Assembly (NCBI RefSeq): GCF_027944005.1
Contig: NZ_AP027204.1
Location: 2,421,291-2,485,290 of the forward strand
Source of the DNA: Polynucleobacter sp. SHI8
Lineage (GTDB): Bacteria > Pseudomonadota > Gammaproteobacteria > Burkholderiales > Burkholderiaceae
Direction of reading: 5' to 3'
DNA: 64,000 bases
In this document: piece by piece, positions 32,314 to 40,459 of the stretch
Numbering within the stretch: position 1 is the first letter of the stretch
Layout: every line of letters starts with the position of its first letter
Translations under genes and position numbers: made by a program
Notes under the pieces: generated by a model
The model's database searches: none
The model's input: only the letters and a program-made list of their open reading frames with translations
What the model was told of the DNA's origin: nothing

Positions 32314-32721
32314 TCAACATCCCAAATTTCTTTTAGTCTGCTCATCAATTTGACCAGTCACCGGAATACTTTTACTCTCCTGAAATTTAATAATTGCCTC
32401 AATGTACTTGGCATTAAAAGAAGAATCTAAATCATCAATTGGGTAGCCCAAATCTTTTAACTTCACTAGGCATTTATCAGAATTAATACCACTTGCAATT
32501 TGCCTTTTCTTATTCTCCTGCGCCTCGGTAACTGCTGGCGTGGCAGGTAAAACAAAGGATCTTGGTGTGCTTTGTTCATTTCTATCAACATCAACCTCAT
32601 CTTCATCCTCGTAAACAAGGTGTTGCCTTGTATAAATTTTGTACGAAGAAGAAAGTCCAACAACTAGAAAAATAATAGTTAACACCGTTATGGCTGTTGT
32701 CGATTTCTTTGAAAGTTCCAT
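32314..32721 (-). CDS. Peptidoglycan-binding-like protein of Hxs operon
   Basis: A 135-residue protein with an N-terminal membrane helix (about 9-28), an acidic linker and a C-terminal domain (84-134). The pattern LKDLGYPIDDLDSSFNAKYI...AIIKFQE...VTGQIDEQTKRNL fits a PG_binding_1 domain. Two cysteines frame the domain (DKC and LGC). It would sit in the inner membrane with the domain in the periplasm. Two bases separate it from hxsC. Confidence 0.7.
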   Translation of the reverse strand: MELSKKSTTAITVLTIIFLVVGLSSSYKIYTRQHLVYEDEDEVDVDRNEQSTPRSFVLPATPAVTEAQENKKRQIASGINSDKCLVKLKDLGYPIDDLDSSFNAKYIEAIIKFQESKSIPVTGQIDEQTKRNLGC

Positions 32722-32723
32722 AC

Positions 32724-33869
32724 TTATTCTTTAAATGCTCTGATGTGGTCGCTATACCTATACTTTTTTGAAGATGAAAAGAAGCCGCCACATTCACTTC
32801 TTTTTACACAGGAATCGCACTCTTCAACATATTCATTTTTCCAATCACTAATTGATTTAACGTAATTGGATTTAATATCTTGATTCACCACGCAGAGCTG
32901 ATGGTTATAGATGGATGTTCTTATTCCGTATGAATTTAGAATTCCTAAAGCCCTACTTAATGTATCTTTGTACTCATATGGATCTATCCATAATTTATCT
33001 AAGTTTGCTCGTGTAAAGCCCATCATTTCCAAGCCCATCAATGCAACATGGTCAACAAAAATAAGATTTCTAGCAATGAACTCACATGTCTGCACTAAAC
33101 GATCAATTGTTTGCTTATGGATTACTACCCTAATTTCTACCTTTTGATTGAATCTTTTTAAATTCAAAATGCCTTGCATGGTTTCATCAAATGCGCCATT
33201 GGCTTGAACCACATAATCATGTCTTGCAGGATCATCTGAATATATTGGAATGCCCAAAAGACAATCGTGGTGATTTACATCGGCATAACGCTTAGCAAAT
33301 GAGCTATCTTTAAATGTTCTTCCGTTGGTTAAAACATCAATTGCGGTATTTGGTAGTGCCTTTTTTGTTTTTGTAATCAGCTCAATAAACTGGTCGCCAT
33401 ATAAGGTAGGTTCTCCACCTGTATATCCAATGTTCGCAGTGTCCTTTGGGATTAAATCAAGCGCCTCAATTGCCTCTTCCATTAGCCACGAGTCATCATG
33501 ATCTTTTGGTGGTTGAGAGCACATCAAACAATAATGATTACATCGCTCGGTCAGTAAAAACGTATTGTTAGGGCTTTTCTTTCTAAATATGATGCCGATA
33601 CGACCAGATGGTGAGATGCGGGCTATATCGCCCTCATCTATGTAGTTCATTTCCTCGGGTAGCTCTAGATGATTTACCTGACCCAAGTCTTTTGTAGCAT
33701 CAAAAGTCAAATACGCCCCAAAGCCCTCGGGAGCCGAGCCATTTTCAATTATTAAAGCCTTATCTTGGCGCTCGCCGATTGGTATCTGAGAATTTTTAGT
33801 CAGCGTAAATAATCGACTCCTATCAAGAGTGAAATTTTCGACGACGCCTCGACCGTATAACTTAAGCAT
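32724..33869 (-). CDS. hxsC: His-Xaa-Ser system radical SAM maturase HxsC
   Basis: A 381-residue radical SAM enzyme with the iron-sulfur motif CNHYCLMC (Cys110, 114 and 117) and the GGEPTLYG segment that contacts SAM. Cysteine motif ECDSCVKRSEC near the C-terminus suggests an extra iron-sulfur cluster. The long N-terminal domain (1-100) precedes the barrel, as in the HxsC family. Paired with HxsB it is thought to modify the HxsA precursor; the chemistry is unknown. It overlaps hxsB by 8 bp. Confidence 0.9.
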   Translation of the reverse strand: MLKLYGRGVVENFTLDRSRLFTLTKNSQIPIGERQDKALIIENGSAPEGFGAYLTFDATKDLGQVNHLELPEEMNYIDEGDIARISPSGRIGIIFRKKSPNNTFLLTERCNHYCLMCSQPPKDHDDSWLMEEAIEALDLIPKDTANIGYTGGEPTLYGDQFIELITKTKKALPNTAIDVLTNGRTFKDSSFAKRYADVNHHDCLLGIPIYSDDPARHDYVVQANGAFDETMQGILNLKRFNQKVEIRVVIHKQTIDRLVQTCEFIARNLIFVDHVALMGLEMMGFTRANLDKLWIDPYEYKDTLSRALGILNSYGIRTSIYNHQLCVVNQDIKSNYVKSISDWKNEYVEECDSCVKRSECGGFFSSSKKYRYSDHIRAFKE

Positions 33870-35319
33870 TTGGTTGAGCCCAATCGGTGAATAACTGTTT
33901 CACAAACGAGTCTTCTTCCATTCGTTTAATCAAATATTTGAAGATCTTCATGTTTCTATTACAGAATTCAGAGTCTGGCTTTCTACCGACAAAGTCTTTG
34001 TATATGCCGTAGTGAAATACCGGATCGGCCCCGCAATAACTTTCAAATGCACAATCTGTACACATTGGTACGCTATATGCAAAGGATTCTTCTATTGGAT
34101 CTAGTAAAGCATCGCTGAGAAATATTTGCTCATAGGTATCTTTTAAAACGTGCCCAATTTGAAATTTATTCTCACCCATCTCAGCAAGCATTCTGCTCTC
34201 ATCAGATGCAAACACTTTGCCATCGTAGTTATAGACTACTGCCCCAATTCCAATTCCTGCTGGGCTCATTAAGTCTACATAACCAGGCTCTGTGCTTGTA
34301 AGCATTTTGGAGAGAATGGTTGCCGCATAAAACTCTCTAAATTCTTTGCCTCTGCGGTTTAACTCAATGATGTACTCAAGACCTTCTACAAAAAATTCGT
34401 GCCATTTTTCTGCATCATAGGCGGCATATGTTTTTGTTTTAAGAGCAAAACCGTATGGTGACAAAGGTCTTAGAAAAATCCCTCCAAACTCTCTTTCAAC
34501 ATATTCATCAATAATTTCTTTAACTCTCCCAAGACTTGCTTTAGTTGTAGTCATGAGCGCAGAAACAGAATATTTTCCTAAATATCTTCTTGTGGATGCA
34601 ATTCCCTCAATTGCTTTTTCATAACTATTGCTACCTTTGCGTGGTCTATTGTGGTTATGAAGATCTTTAGGCCCATCTAGAGAAGTAGAAATTTGAATTT
34701 TGTGTTGTTTACAAAATTCCAATACCTGATCATTAATTAACGCTAAATTTGTTGCTATAACGTAGCCAATATTCTTGGTGCCCCTGAGACTTTCTGCACG
34801 CTCAACAATATATTTTATGAGAGGAAAATTTAATAACGGCTCGCCACCTTGAAATTCAATTTTGATGTTTTGAGCCGGTGCCTTCAAAGCTAAGTCCAAC
34901 GACTTATCTGCAACCTCTTTGGACATATCAAATGCTACTTTATCGTCCGAAGCTCTTGAAACCTGACAATACGGGCAACTATGCTCACATCGTAAAGAAA
35001 CTACAAATATATGTAAGCCAGTGAATTCACTAAGGTTGCTATATTTCGTTCTTAACTTGATTGCCAATAAATCTTTAGCAATGCTTGTTTTGTCATCCAC
35101 TAAAAAGTGTCTTGCTCTTAAATTGATATAGTCTGGATCTGATGAGGTTAATTGGTGTTTAACCAATTTCGATAACTTATCACGCGGAAGAGTCAGATAC
35201 TCTCCAGCCATATTAGTAACTACATAGCTCTGATCATCTAGAGCCTCAAACCTAAGTGGAAGAAGCTCATAAGAATGAGTTTTGTTTTTATAGAATTCTA
35301 TCGGCTGAAACTTACTCAT
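33862..35319 (-). CDS. hxsB: His-Xaa-Ser system radical SAM maturase HxsB
   Basis: A 485-residue radical SAM/SPASM-type enzyme. The SAM-cluster motif is CEHSCPYC (Cys111, 115 and 118), followed by FQGGEPLLNF. The C-terminal third has additional cysteines (CTDCAFESYC and FCNRN) that would bind auxiliary clusters. The N-terminal 100 residues may bind the precursor peptide. Family assignment follows from motif, size and its pairing with HxsC, HxsD and HxsA. It overlaps hxsD by 8 bp. Confidence 0.92.
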   Translation of the reverse strand: MSKFQPIEFYKNKTHSYELLPLRFEALDDQSYVVTNMAGEYLTLPRDKLSKLVKHQLTSSDPDYINLRARHFLVDDKTSIAKDLLAIKLRTKYSNLSEFTGLHIFVVSLRCEHSCPYCQVSRASDDKVAFDMSKEVADKSLDLALKAPAQNIKIEFQGGEPLLNFPLIKYIVERAESLRGTKNIGYVIATNLALINDQVLEFCKQHKIQISTSLDGPKDLHNHNRPRKGSNSYEKAIEGIASTRRYLGKYSVSALMTTTKASLGRVKEIIDEYVEREFGGIFLRPLSPYGFALKTKTYAAYDAEKWHEFFVEGLEYIIELNRRGKEFREFYAATILSKMLTSTEPGYVDLMSPAGIGIGAVVYNYDGKVFASDESRMLAEMGENKFQIGHVLKDTYEQIFLSDALLDPIEESFAYSVPMCTDCAFESYCGADPVFHYGIYKDFVGRKPDSEFCNRNMKIFKYLIKRMEEDSFVKQLFTDWAQPNA

Positions 35320-35611
35320 CCTTTATCAGCCCTGCCTTCGAGAAGGTGTGGGCAAGAATGAGGTTTCTTACGCCTTCAGTTTCTCTCTTGATTGATTCCC
35401 GAAGATCTTGATCTAATACTTCTTTTTTAAATTCATCGACAAGTCTTGCCGCTTGAGCATCAGTTGATTTATCTGGGAACTTTATGAAACATGAATATGA
35501 AGTCCCGTTTTCTGAAATTACCGCCGAAAACTTATCGATAAATCTATAAGCGGCTTTTTTAATTGCTTCTGCAGAATAAATTGCTTTATCAAAGAAAACT
35601 TGCAATTCCAT
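35312..35611 (-). CDS. hxsD: His-Xaa-Ser system protein HxsD
   Basis: A 99-residue protein of the HxsD family. The LDQDLRESI...NLILAHTFSKAGL segment near the C-terminus resembles the LLNDYxLRE motif I associate with the family. No enzymatic motif is evident; it may be an accessory or precursor-binding protein. Its position between hxsA and hxsB and its 8-bp overlap with hxsB support the assignment. Confidence 0.85.
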   Translation of the reverse strand: MELQVFFDKAIYSAEAIKKAAYRFIDKFSAVISENGTSYSCFIKFPDKSTDAQAARLVDEFKKEVLDQDLRESIKRETEGVRNLILAHTFSKAGLIKDE

Positions 35612-35655
35612 TAGATTGCCCCATGGTCTTTAAATGCCCCAGAGGGCCAATCCAA

Positions 35656-35973
35656 TTAAATGGTTTCTGTTCTTGGGTCTTCTGAGTGACCAGAACGATG
35701 TGAACGATGGGAGGAATGAGAGGAATGAGAGTAGTGATCTGCGAAAATAACCCCAGATTCGCTCTTTTTCATCAATAAACGATGCATTTCATCATTCTTT
35801 TGATAATCCACAACATGGGTAGTAACCCCATCTAGCTTGTTCACAGCCTTTAAATCATCAGAAGCTGATTTTTGATCTTGTTTCTCAGTTACAGGAGCAG
35901 AAATAGCATTTGCGTGTGAGCTAAACAATGATGCTGTTGCAACACCCACAGGAATCAGAAACTTCTTTTTCAT
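35656..35973 (-). CDS. hxsA: His-Xaa-Ser repeat precursor protein HxsA
   Basis: A 105-residue precursor with a signal peptide (1-23, ending SHANA) and a C-terminal run of His-Xaa-Ser triplets at 80-97: HYS, HSS, HSS, HRS, HRS, then GHS, followed by EDPRTETI. This is the defining feature of HxsA. The repeat is presumed to be modified by the two radical SAM enzymes and exported to the periplasm. A GGGGA ribosome-binding site precedes the ATG. First gene of the operon. Confidence 0.93.
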   Translation of the reverse strand: MKKKFLIPVGVATASLFSSHANAISAPVTEKQDQKSASDDLKAVNKLDGVTTHVVDYQKNDEMHRLLMKKSESGVIFADHYSHSSHSSHRSHRSGHSEDPRTETI

Positions 35974-36002
35974 GATTTTTCCCCTTTTTCTTTAATGCCT
36001 TT

Positions 36003-36031
36003 AATTTAGCACGCGATTATTACAAAATCAA
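36003..36031 (-). promoter_or_regulatory. Candidate promoter of the hxs operon
   Basis: On the minus strand, TTGATT (36026-36031), a 17-bp spacer and TAAATT (36003-36008) lie about 30 bp upstream of hxsA. Each hexamer matches the sigma-70 consensus at four of six positions. Confidence 0.4.
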
Positions 36032-36087
36032 TAAGGAGTTGCATCCAAAATTAAAATGATTGAAAAACAATAGGTTATTAATAAGAA

Positions 36088-36104
36088 TGTCTTTTTAAAG
36101 GACG
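36088..36104. repeat. Island palindrome, type A variant
   Basis: TGTCTTTTTAAAGGACG, directly downstream of the 49-residue membrane protein gene and upstream of the hxs promoter. Confidence 0.75.
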
Positions 36105-36105
36105 T

Positions 36106-36255
36106 TTAATGTTTGGCTAATAAGGATAAAACCAATAAAGCAATACCCAACCCCACGATAATGAAGCCAACCTTAAATACCTTTTGGGCAACATCGATAT
36201 CAAATACCAGCACTAATAAAACAAAAAAGAGTATTAAGCCAATAATTATGTGCAT
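36106..36255 (-). CDS. Small membrane protein (49 aa)
   Basis: A 49-residue frame, MHIIIGLILFFVLLVLVF... with two hydrophobic helices separated by DIDVAQKVFKV. An unusually strong ribosome-binding site (AAGGAGGGTGA) sits 4 bases before the ATG, which makes it a convincing small gene. It lies just upstream of the hxs operon on the same strand, but an island palindrome and a promoter separate them. Function unknown. Confidence 0.65.
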   Translation of the reverse strand: MHIIIGLILFFVLLVLVFDIDVAQKVFKVGFIIVGLGIALLVLSLLAKH

Positions 36256-36307
36256 TTAATCACCCTCCTTTTTGTTGTTCAAAATTAGTACATCACCGTA
36301 TTCAATA

Positions 36308-37486
36308 CTATTTTAGCCAAGGCTTTTGCATATGCGTAGGCATATGTTTGCATACCTCAATTAACCACCCGTTTCGCTGTGCCGCGGCCCAAGCACCTTT
36401 ATGTTTTTGTTTAAATTCATTTCTTGTTAGACATTCTTTAGCCACCTTCAAAACATACTCTTTTGTGTATTTTCCATGTTCTGTAATTCGTATCAACGGC
36501 TTACTAAGCTCGACCCATAACCCACTTTTCAATGCATAGTTATGTGCAGATTGATACTTTTCTCTAAATTCTTTAACAGTTTTGCAATTACTTATAGCCT
36601 GCTTAACAGTTTCATCATTCCAGATAAACGCAGTATCAAGTATTTCTAATTCTTCTTTAGTTAGCTCTCTTGGCTCCTTGACAAAAGAAATCTTATTTTT
36701 TCTTGCCAATCTAACTAACTCAGACTCAAGGGCTTTTAATAGCGGCGCCTTAGTTAGAAAGTCCAACTCTAAATAGTTAATTCCCTGCCCAATAGCAAAA
36801 TCTTTTTTGATCTTATCTCTAGCTTGTATAGCTTTAGCATTTTCCTTGTCCCTTAGCCAGCCTTCTTTATGCTGTCTACCGTGATACTCAATTACTAAGT
36901 TGAAATCAGGCAAGTAAAAATCAAATGGGTATCTTGCAATTTCGGCATATTGTTTAAACTTATGCTCCATAAGATATTCAATGTCGTGACTCATTAAGTA
37001 CTCCCTGATTACCCTAGGCCCAAACCAAGGGGCTTTATTGAGCATATGCTTGCAAACATCATCCAGCCATCCTTTATCCACTGCAATTGAGTAGGCACTG
37101 GTATGGGTACTTTTAAACTCACCCCGCGTCTTACATTCTTTTGCCACCTTTGCAATATTGGCTTTAGTCCATTTACCATGTACTAAACCCCTTTCCATTG
37201 ATGGTGGTATTAGCTTTTGTTTTTTGGCAGTTGAATATGAAGATGAACTTCCCTTGCTCCACTCTGCGGTGGTTTTGTATTTTTTAGCCTCTTCTAGTAG
37301 CTTTTCTTTTGTCCAATAGCCATTAGATCTTTTCACAATGCTCATATGGGCACAAGCATCATCATTCCATTTATTTCGGCAACAGATTGCATAGGCGCTC
37401 GGACTGCTCTTACGCCATTCAGCAACTGTTTTATATAAAGACGCGTCTTTAATTACTGCGGCCTTATCCCAAGTTTTTCTATTCAT
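36308..37486 (-). CDS. VSR/DUF559-like nuclease flanked by HNH-type DNA-binding repeats
   Basis: A 392-residue protein with about five copies of a 45-residue repeat (W(T/D)K..I..AK.CKT..EF......AY..A...GW...CKHM), three before and two after a central domain at about 150-260. That domain has FDFYLPDFNLVIEYHGRQH, matching the D...E-x-H pattern of VSR/PD-(D/E)xK endonucleases of the DUF559 type. The repeats resemble the DNA-binding repeats of homing endonucleases. The combination suggests a selfish or homing-type nuclease. ATG at 37486 follows a TTG-rich start. Confidence 0.7.
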   Translation of the reverse strand: MNRKTWDKAAVIKDASLYKTVAEWRKSSPSAYAICCRNKWNDDACAHMSIVKRSNGYWTKEKLLEEAKKYKTTAEWSKGSSSSYSTAKKQKLIPPSMERGLVHGKWTKANIAKVAKECKTRGEFKSTHTSAYSIAVDKGWLDDVCKHMLNKAPWFGPRVIREYLMSHDIEYLMEHKFKQYAEIARYPFDFYLPDFNLVIEYHGRQHKEGWLRDKENAKAIQARDKIKKDFAIGQGINYLELDFLTKAPLLKALESELVRLARKNKISFVKEPRELTKEELEILDTAFIWNDETVKQAISNCKTVKEFREKYQSAHNYALKSGLWVELSKPLIRITEHGKYTKEYVLKVAKECLTRNEFKQKHKGAWAAAQRNGWLIEVCKHMPTHMQKPWLK

Positions 37487-37541
37487 CAAGTTAATTAGTT
37501 AGTATGGTTCCAATAATGTACTTGAATAAAGGTTTGCGATT

Positions 37542-37844
37542 ATGGAAAATTCATCCAGTCTTGCTTGGGTAGTTGCTGTTGTTCTAGGAATAATGCTTTA
37601 TAACGCCAAAAATGATGCGAAAGAATTTAATCAGCACACCCTCAGTAGAATGCAATTTATAGAGTCAAATCTAGTTGAAGCCAGCAAAAAGGTTGATGAT
37701 TTCCTTACAAAGACAAACCAAACTTGCTACAACACATACTATGGTCGACCTGAGGGGCTCTGTGGACTTAAGCAAGACATCACAAATGCCTTGGTAGACG
37801 TAAGGCCAGAATTGGAAGATTTACATAAAAAACTCAAAGATTAA
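37542..37844 (+). CDS. Membrane-anchored hypothetical protein (100 aa)
   Basis: A 100-residue protein with one N-terminal membrane helix (LAWVVAVVLGIML, about 7-20) and a helical, coiled-coil-prone body with two cysteines. Not recognised. AAAGG ribosome-binding site. Divergent from the repeat nuclease; ends at a type C palindrome. Confidence 0.5.
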   Translation: MENSSSLAWVVAVVLGIMLYNAKNDAKEFNQHTLSRMQFIESNLVEASKKVDDFLTKTNQTCYNTYYGRPEGLCGLKQDITNALVDVRPELEDLHKKLKD

Positions 37845-37899
37845 GCGTCGCTTAAATCGACGCTTACTACCAGTTAAGTAAATGTCCTTTTAAAGGACA
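37845..37899. repeat. Paired island palindromes, type C + type A
   Basis: GCGTCGCTTAAATCGACGC (37845-37863) follows the stop codon directly and TGTCCTTTTAAAGGACA (37883-37899) lies 19 bp further on. The second begins the 165-bp repeat shared with 18151. Confidence 0.8.
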
Positions 37900-38049
37900 C
37901 GTCATGAACCAGACACCCCAGTCTAGACTCAGAGTGGCGGCATCCTGATTAACGGATCGAATCTCTAGGAGACGACCGAACCCGCTAGGCACAAGGTCTA
38001 AGCACCATTGGGCACTAGATAAGAAAATAGCCCAACAAGTGGGCTATCG
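37882..38049. repeat. About 165-bp repeat with tRNA-type terminator, copy 2
   Basis: Counterpart of 18151-18317. The hairpin ATAGCCCA-acaag-TGGGCTAT at 38027-38047 is followed on the minus strand by TTTTC and lies 9 bp downstream of a tRNA-Phe fragment, as the native tRNA-Phe terminator would. No gene is present between 37845 and 38220. Confidence 0.65.
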
Positions 38050-38056
38050 TGATTCT

Positions 38057-38078
38057 TGGTGGCCCGGGGCGGAATCGA
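38057..38078 (-). repeat. Truncated tRNA-Phe 3' end (attachment-site copy 4, short)
   Basis: 22 bases identical to the tRNA-Phe 3' end with the same short break point as copy 2. Junction between modules E3 and E4. Confidence 0.8.
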
Positions 38079-38160
38079 CCAGGGCTTACGGGATGTCCAA
38101 TTTATTGGGAGGAGGTCAATTTTATTTTCAGACTTAAAGTTGGGCAACCTGAAAATGAAA

Positions 38161-38205
38161 CGTCCTTTTAAAGGACGCTTTAATCAGCGTCGATTTAATC
38201 GACGG
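38161..38205. repeat. Paired island palindromes, type A + type C
   Basis: CGTCCTTTTAAAGGACG (38161-38177) and GCGTCGATTTAATCGACGG (38187-38205), between the att-like segment at 38118 and the small secreted protein gene. Confidence 0.8.
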
Positions 38206-38220
38206 TTCGCTCATTAAGTA

Positions 38221-38448
38221 TTAAAGCCTTTTTAGATAAATCTGCTTTGACTTTATAACCTTGATAAAAAATATCAAATTGCTCAAGATTGGTTGCATCC
38301 CACCTTCGATTGGCGGTCCATATGGCCTAAACGTAAATGTGGGCGGTGTCACGCCTACTTCAACAGAAATGCACTCGGCAATTTGCGCTAAAACAGATCC
38401 TGAACTGAGCAAGAGTACAAAGGACGTGGCGATCACTTTAAATTTCAT
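38221..38448 (-). CDS. Small secreted protein, uncertain
   Basis: A 75-residue frame with a convincing signal peptide (MKFKVIATSFVLLLSSGSVLAQ) and a short proline/glycine-rich mature part. No ribosome-binding site is obvious, and the C-terminal 25 residues look random, so it may be a degraded gene. It resembles its neighbour at 38572 only in having a signal peptide. Confidence 0.4.
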   Translation of the reverse strand: MKFKVIATSFVLLLSSGSVLAQIAECISVEVGVTPPTFTFRPYGPPIEGGMQPILSNLIFFIKVIKSKQIYLKRL

Positions 38449-38571
38449 ATTAAGTTGGCTTGTAGAAAAATATTGGGGGACTATTTAAATGAGGGGGCAA
38501 TGATTACCCCCCTCTAGACTCAAATTCTATAAAACGATGAGGTTAAATAATGATTTTGTAATCTACCCTCC

Positions 38572-38967
38572 TTACCACTCGGGTACTGGACGTCCCAATG
38601 GGGTTTGACCTGGTGGACAAGTTGTAGTATTCCAGTATTCGTTCATCACATTGCTCCCAGGTGATGAGCAGTAAATCGTCATGGGAATAGGCTTATTTGG
38701 AGAGCTATAACCAACACCTCCACAAGATTCTTTTACATACTGCATACAATCATCTGCTTCCATTTGAGCACTTGCAAATCCCATCCTCATCCCTCCCTTA
38801 TAGTTAAATGGCAATGGTTTTGGAGGTGGGGCCGCCCGCCCTGGAGTACAATCTCTTGCCATACACATGGAACCATAGCCCCAATATCCAGCCTCTTGAG
38901 CAAAGGCTAATTTGGGAGTAATTAGAGTGATGATGGCACAAGAAATAATACTTTTAAGATATTTCAT
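38572..38967 (-). CDS. Secreted cysteine-containing protein
   Basis: A 131-residue protein with a signal peptide (ends KLAFAQ near residue 24) and six or more cysteines in the mature part (SMCMARDC, DDCMQYVKESC, YCSSPG, TTCPP). Proline and glycine are abundant. AAGGAGC ribosome-binding site. Not recognised; probably a small periplasmic or extracellular disulfide-bonded protein. Confidence 0.6.
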   Translation of the reverse strand: MKYLKSIISCAIITLITPKLAFAQEAGYWGYGSMCMARDCTPGRAAPPPKPLPFNYKGGMRMGFASAQMEADDCMQYVKESCGGVGYSSPNKPIPMTIYCSSPGSNVMNEYWNTTTCPPGQTPLGRPVPEW

Positions 38968-39084
38968 AGTAGCTCCTTTAAATTATTAAATGTCGATTGG
39001 TATAAGTGCAAATCTAAGCTCCCTCTCTTTGGAGGCTGTACTTCAAAATAAAGCCATACTGTCAGGCAAAAATCATGCTTGACA

Positions 39085-40317
39085 CTACCGCAAGAGAATT
39101 CCTGGTGATGCTGGGATACTGCCAGGGACTTTATTAAGGCTTAATAATTGCGAAATAATCTTTAAGACCATTGGGGAATAGCCGTTATCGTTTGCTGGAA
39201 TGCTATAAACATCATCATCAATATTTTTTACTCTTGCAAAATTTCTAGTACTTGAGTCGTTTTTTCTAACAAACAATAAGGCATATTGATTTTCTTGGCC
39301 AACTTTTCGAGCTTGAGTAGTTGCTGATGGAGGCAATGTAACGATGTAAGGGTTTTCTTGATTCTGGGCGGATACTACTTGTCCAAGATATTCGAAGACT
39401 GTATTAGGTGATCGAACCGTTAAGATCAGTTCAGATTTAGAACTCTTATTTTTAGAGGCGTTAAGACTTGCTTTGCAAAAAATGTCAGAGCTAAATTCTT
39501 CTTTAACAAAGTTGGCAAATTTATTTTCATCAACACAGACTTTAAATTGAGATTGCGGTTGCATTTGGCCGTACATTCCACCATAAGCACCGGATGATCC
39601 ACCATACCCACCCGGACTTTGATAAGGCGATGGCATGCTTGGCTGTGAATAGGTTGGCGCTCTACCTAATGTAGAAGAATTAATTTTCTTTGGCTCTTCT
39701 TTGACCTGATCAATAGTCAAACCATAACTTAGCAACTTATAAAGTTCAGCTTGGAATGCAGGATATTCTGGTAGAAGCGGATTGTTTATATACCGAGTAG
39801 ATTTACCATTTGCTTGCTTAATTTCAATTGAAGCGATTGCTAGACTAAACATTACCTCTCTTGGGATGTTATCGGAAATAAAAAACTTGGCAGTTCCAAT
39901 AGGGATTTGAGATAAAAATCCTTGCAGAAAAGTGGCATTATCAAGTGAGGACTGGGAAAAGTTAAAACTATTACCAAAAGATGGGTTGAGACTCGGGCTA
40001 AATGAGCTTATGCCAAGAGGGCCGCCTGCAAGCCCTCCAATGAAACCATTCATTGATGGACTTAATCCTGGACTAAAACTTACATTTCCAGAACCATTAA
40101 TACTGGGAATATCTAGAAAACTCAACGGGCGCTCATTGGATGCGCGGATGATATTAATCAGGATGCTATTTAATTGGTACTGCTCCAAAATTACAGCGTA
40201 GCGTGCCGACATCTCTGTAAAGTCTGGAGTGAAGGGAGTAGTGCAACCCCCAACCAATATTGTTATTGAAGTTGAGCAAAATATTGCTTTCGCACTATTG
40301 ATGAAGGTAGATTTCAC
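39085..40317 (-). CDS. Hypothetical lipoprotein (410 aa)
   Basis: A 410-residue protein with a lipobox-like VGGC at residue 25. The region 70-140 is rich in Ser, Gly, Asn and Phe (low complexity), and 205-255 is a Pro/Gly/Tyr-rich linker. The rest looks folded, with LPEYPAFQAELYKLLSYGLTIDQV in the middle. GTG start. Not recognised beyond a resemblance to betaproteobacterial lipoproteins of unknown role. It fills most of module E4. Confidence 0.6.
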   Translation of the reverse strand: MKSTFINSAKAIFCSTSITILVGGCTTPFTPDFTEMSARYAVILEQYQLNSILINIIRASNERPLSFLDIPSINGSGNVSFSPGLSPSMNGFIGGLAGGPLGISSFSPSLNPSFGNSFNFSQSSLDNATFLQGFLSQIPIGTAKFFISDNIPREVMFSLAIASIEIKQANGKSTRYINNPLLPEYPAFQAELYKLLSYGLTIDQVKEEPKKINSSTLGRAPTYSQPSMPSPYQSPGGYGGSSGAYGGMYGQMQPQSQFKVCVDENKFANFVKEEFSSDIFCKASLNASKNKSSKSELILTVRSPNTVFEYLGQVVSAQNQENPYIVTLPPSATTQARKVGQENQYALLFVRKNDSSTRNFARVKNIDDDVYSIPANDNGYSPMVLKIISQLLSLNKVPGSIPASPGILLR

Positions 40318-40459
40318 TGACGCCCTGAAGATTGAACTATGTTCGAAATCTAGGGCGGTAGATTTGGCAGAATGCCAAGTCAGCTCAAAGGTCTGTTGGC
40401 TTCAGTCTAACTGTTATTAATTAACAAAGGAGTAAAGCAAGGGTAAACACTTTGGACGA

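Noticed and set aside
38261..38488. Plus-strand frame opposite the small secreted protein
   Set aside because: The minus-strand frame has a clear signal peptide; the plus-strand frame has none.
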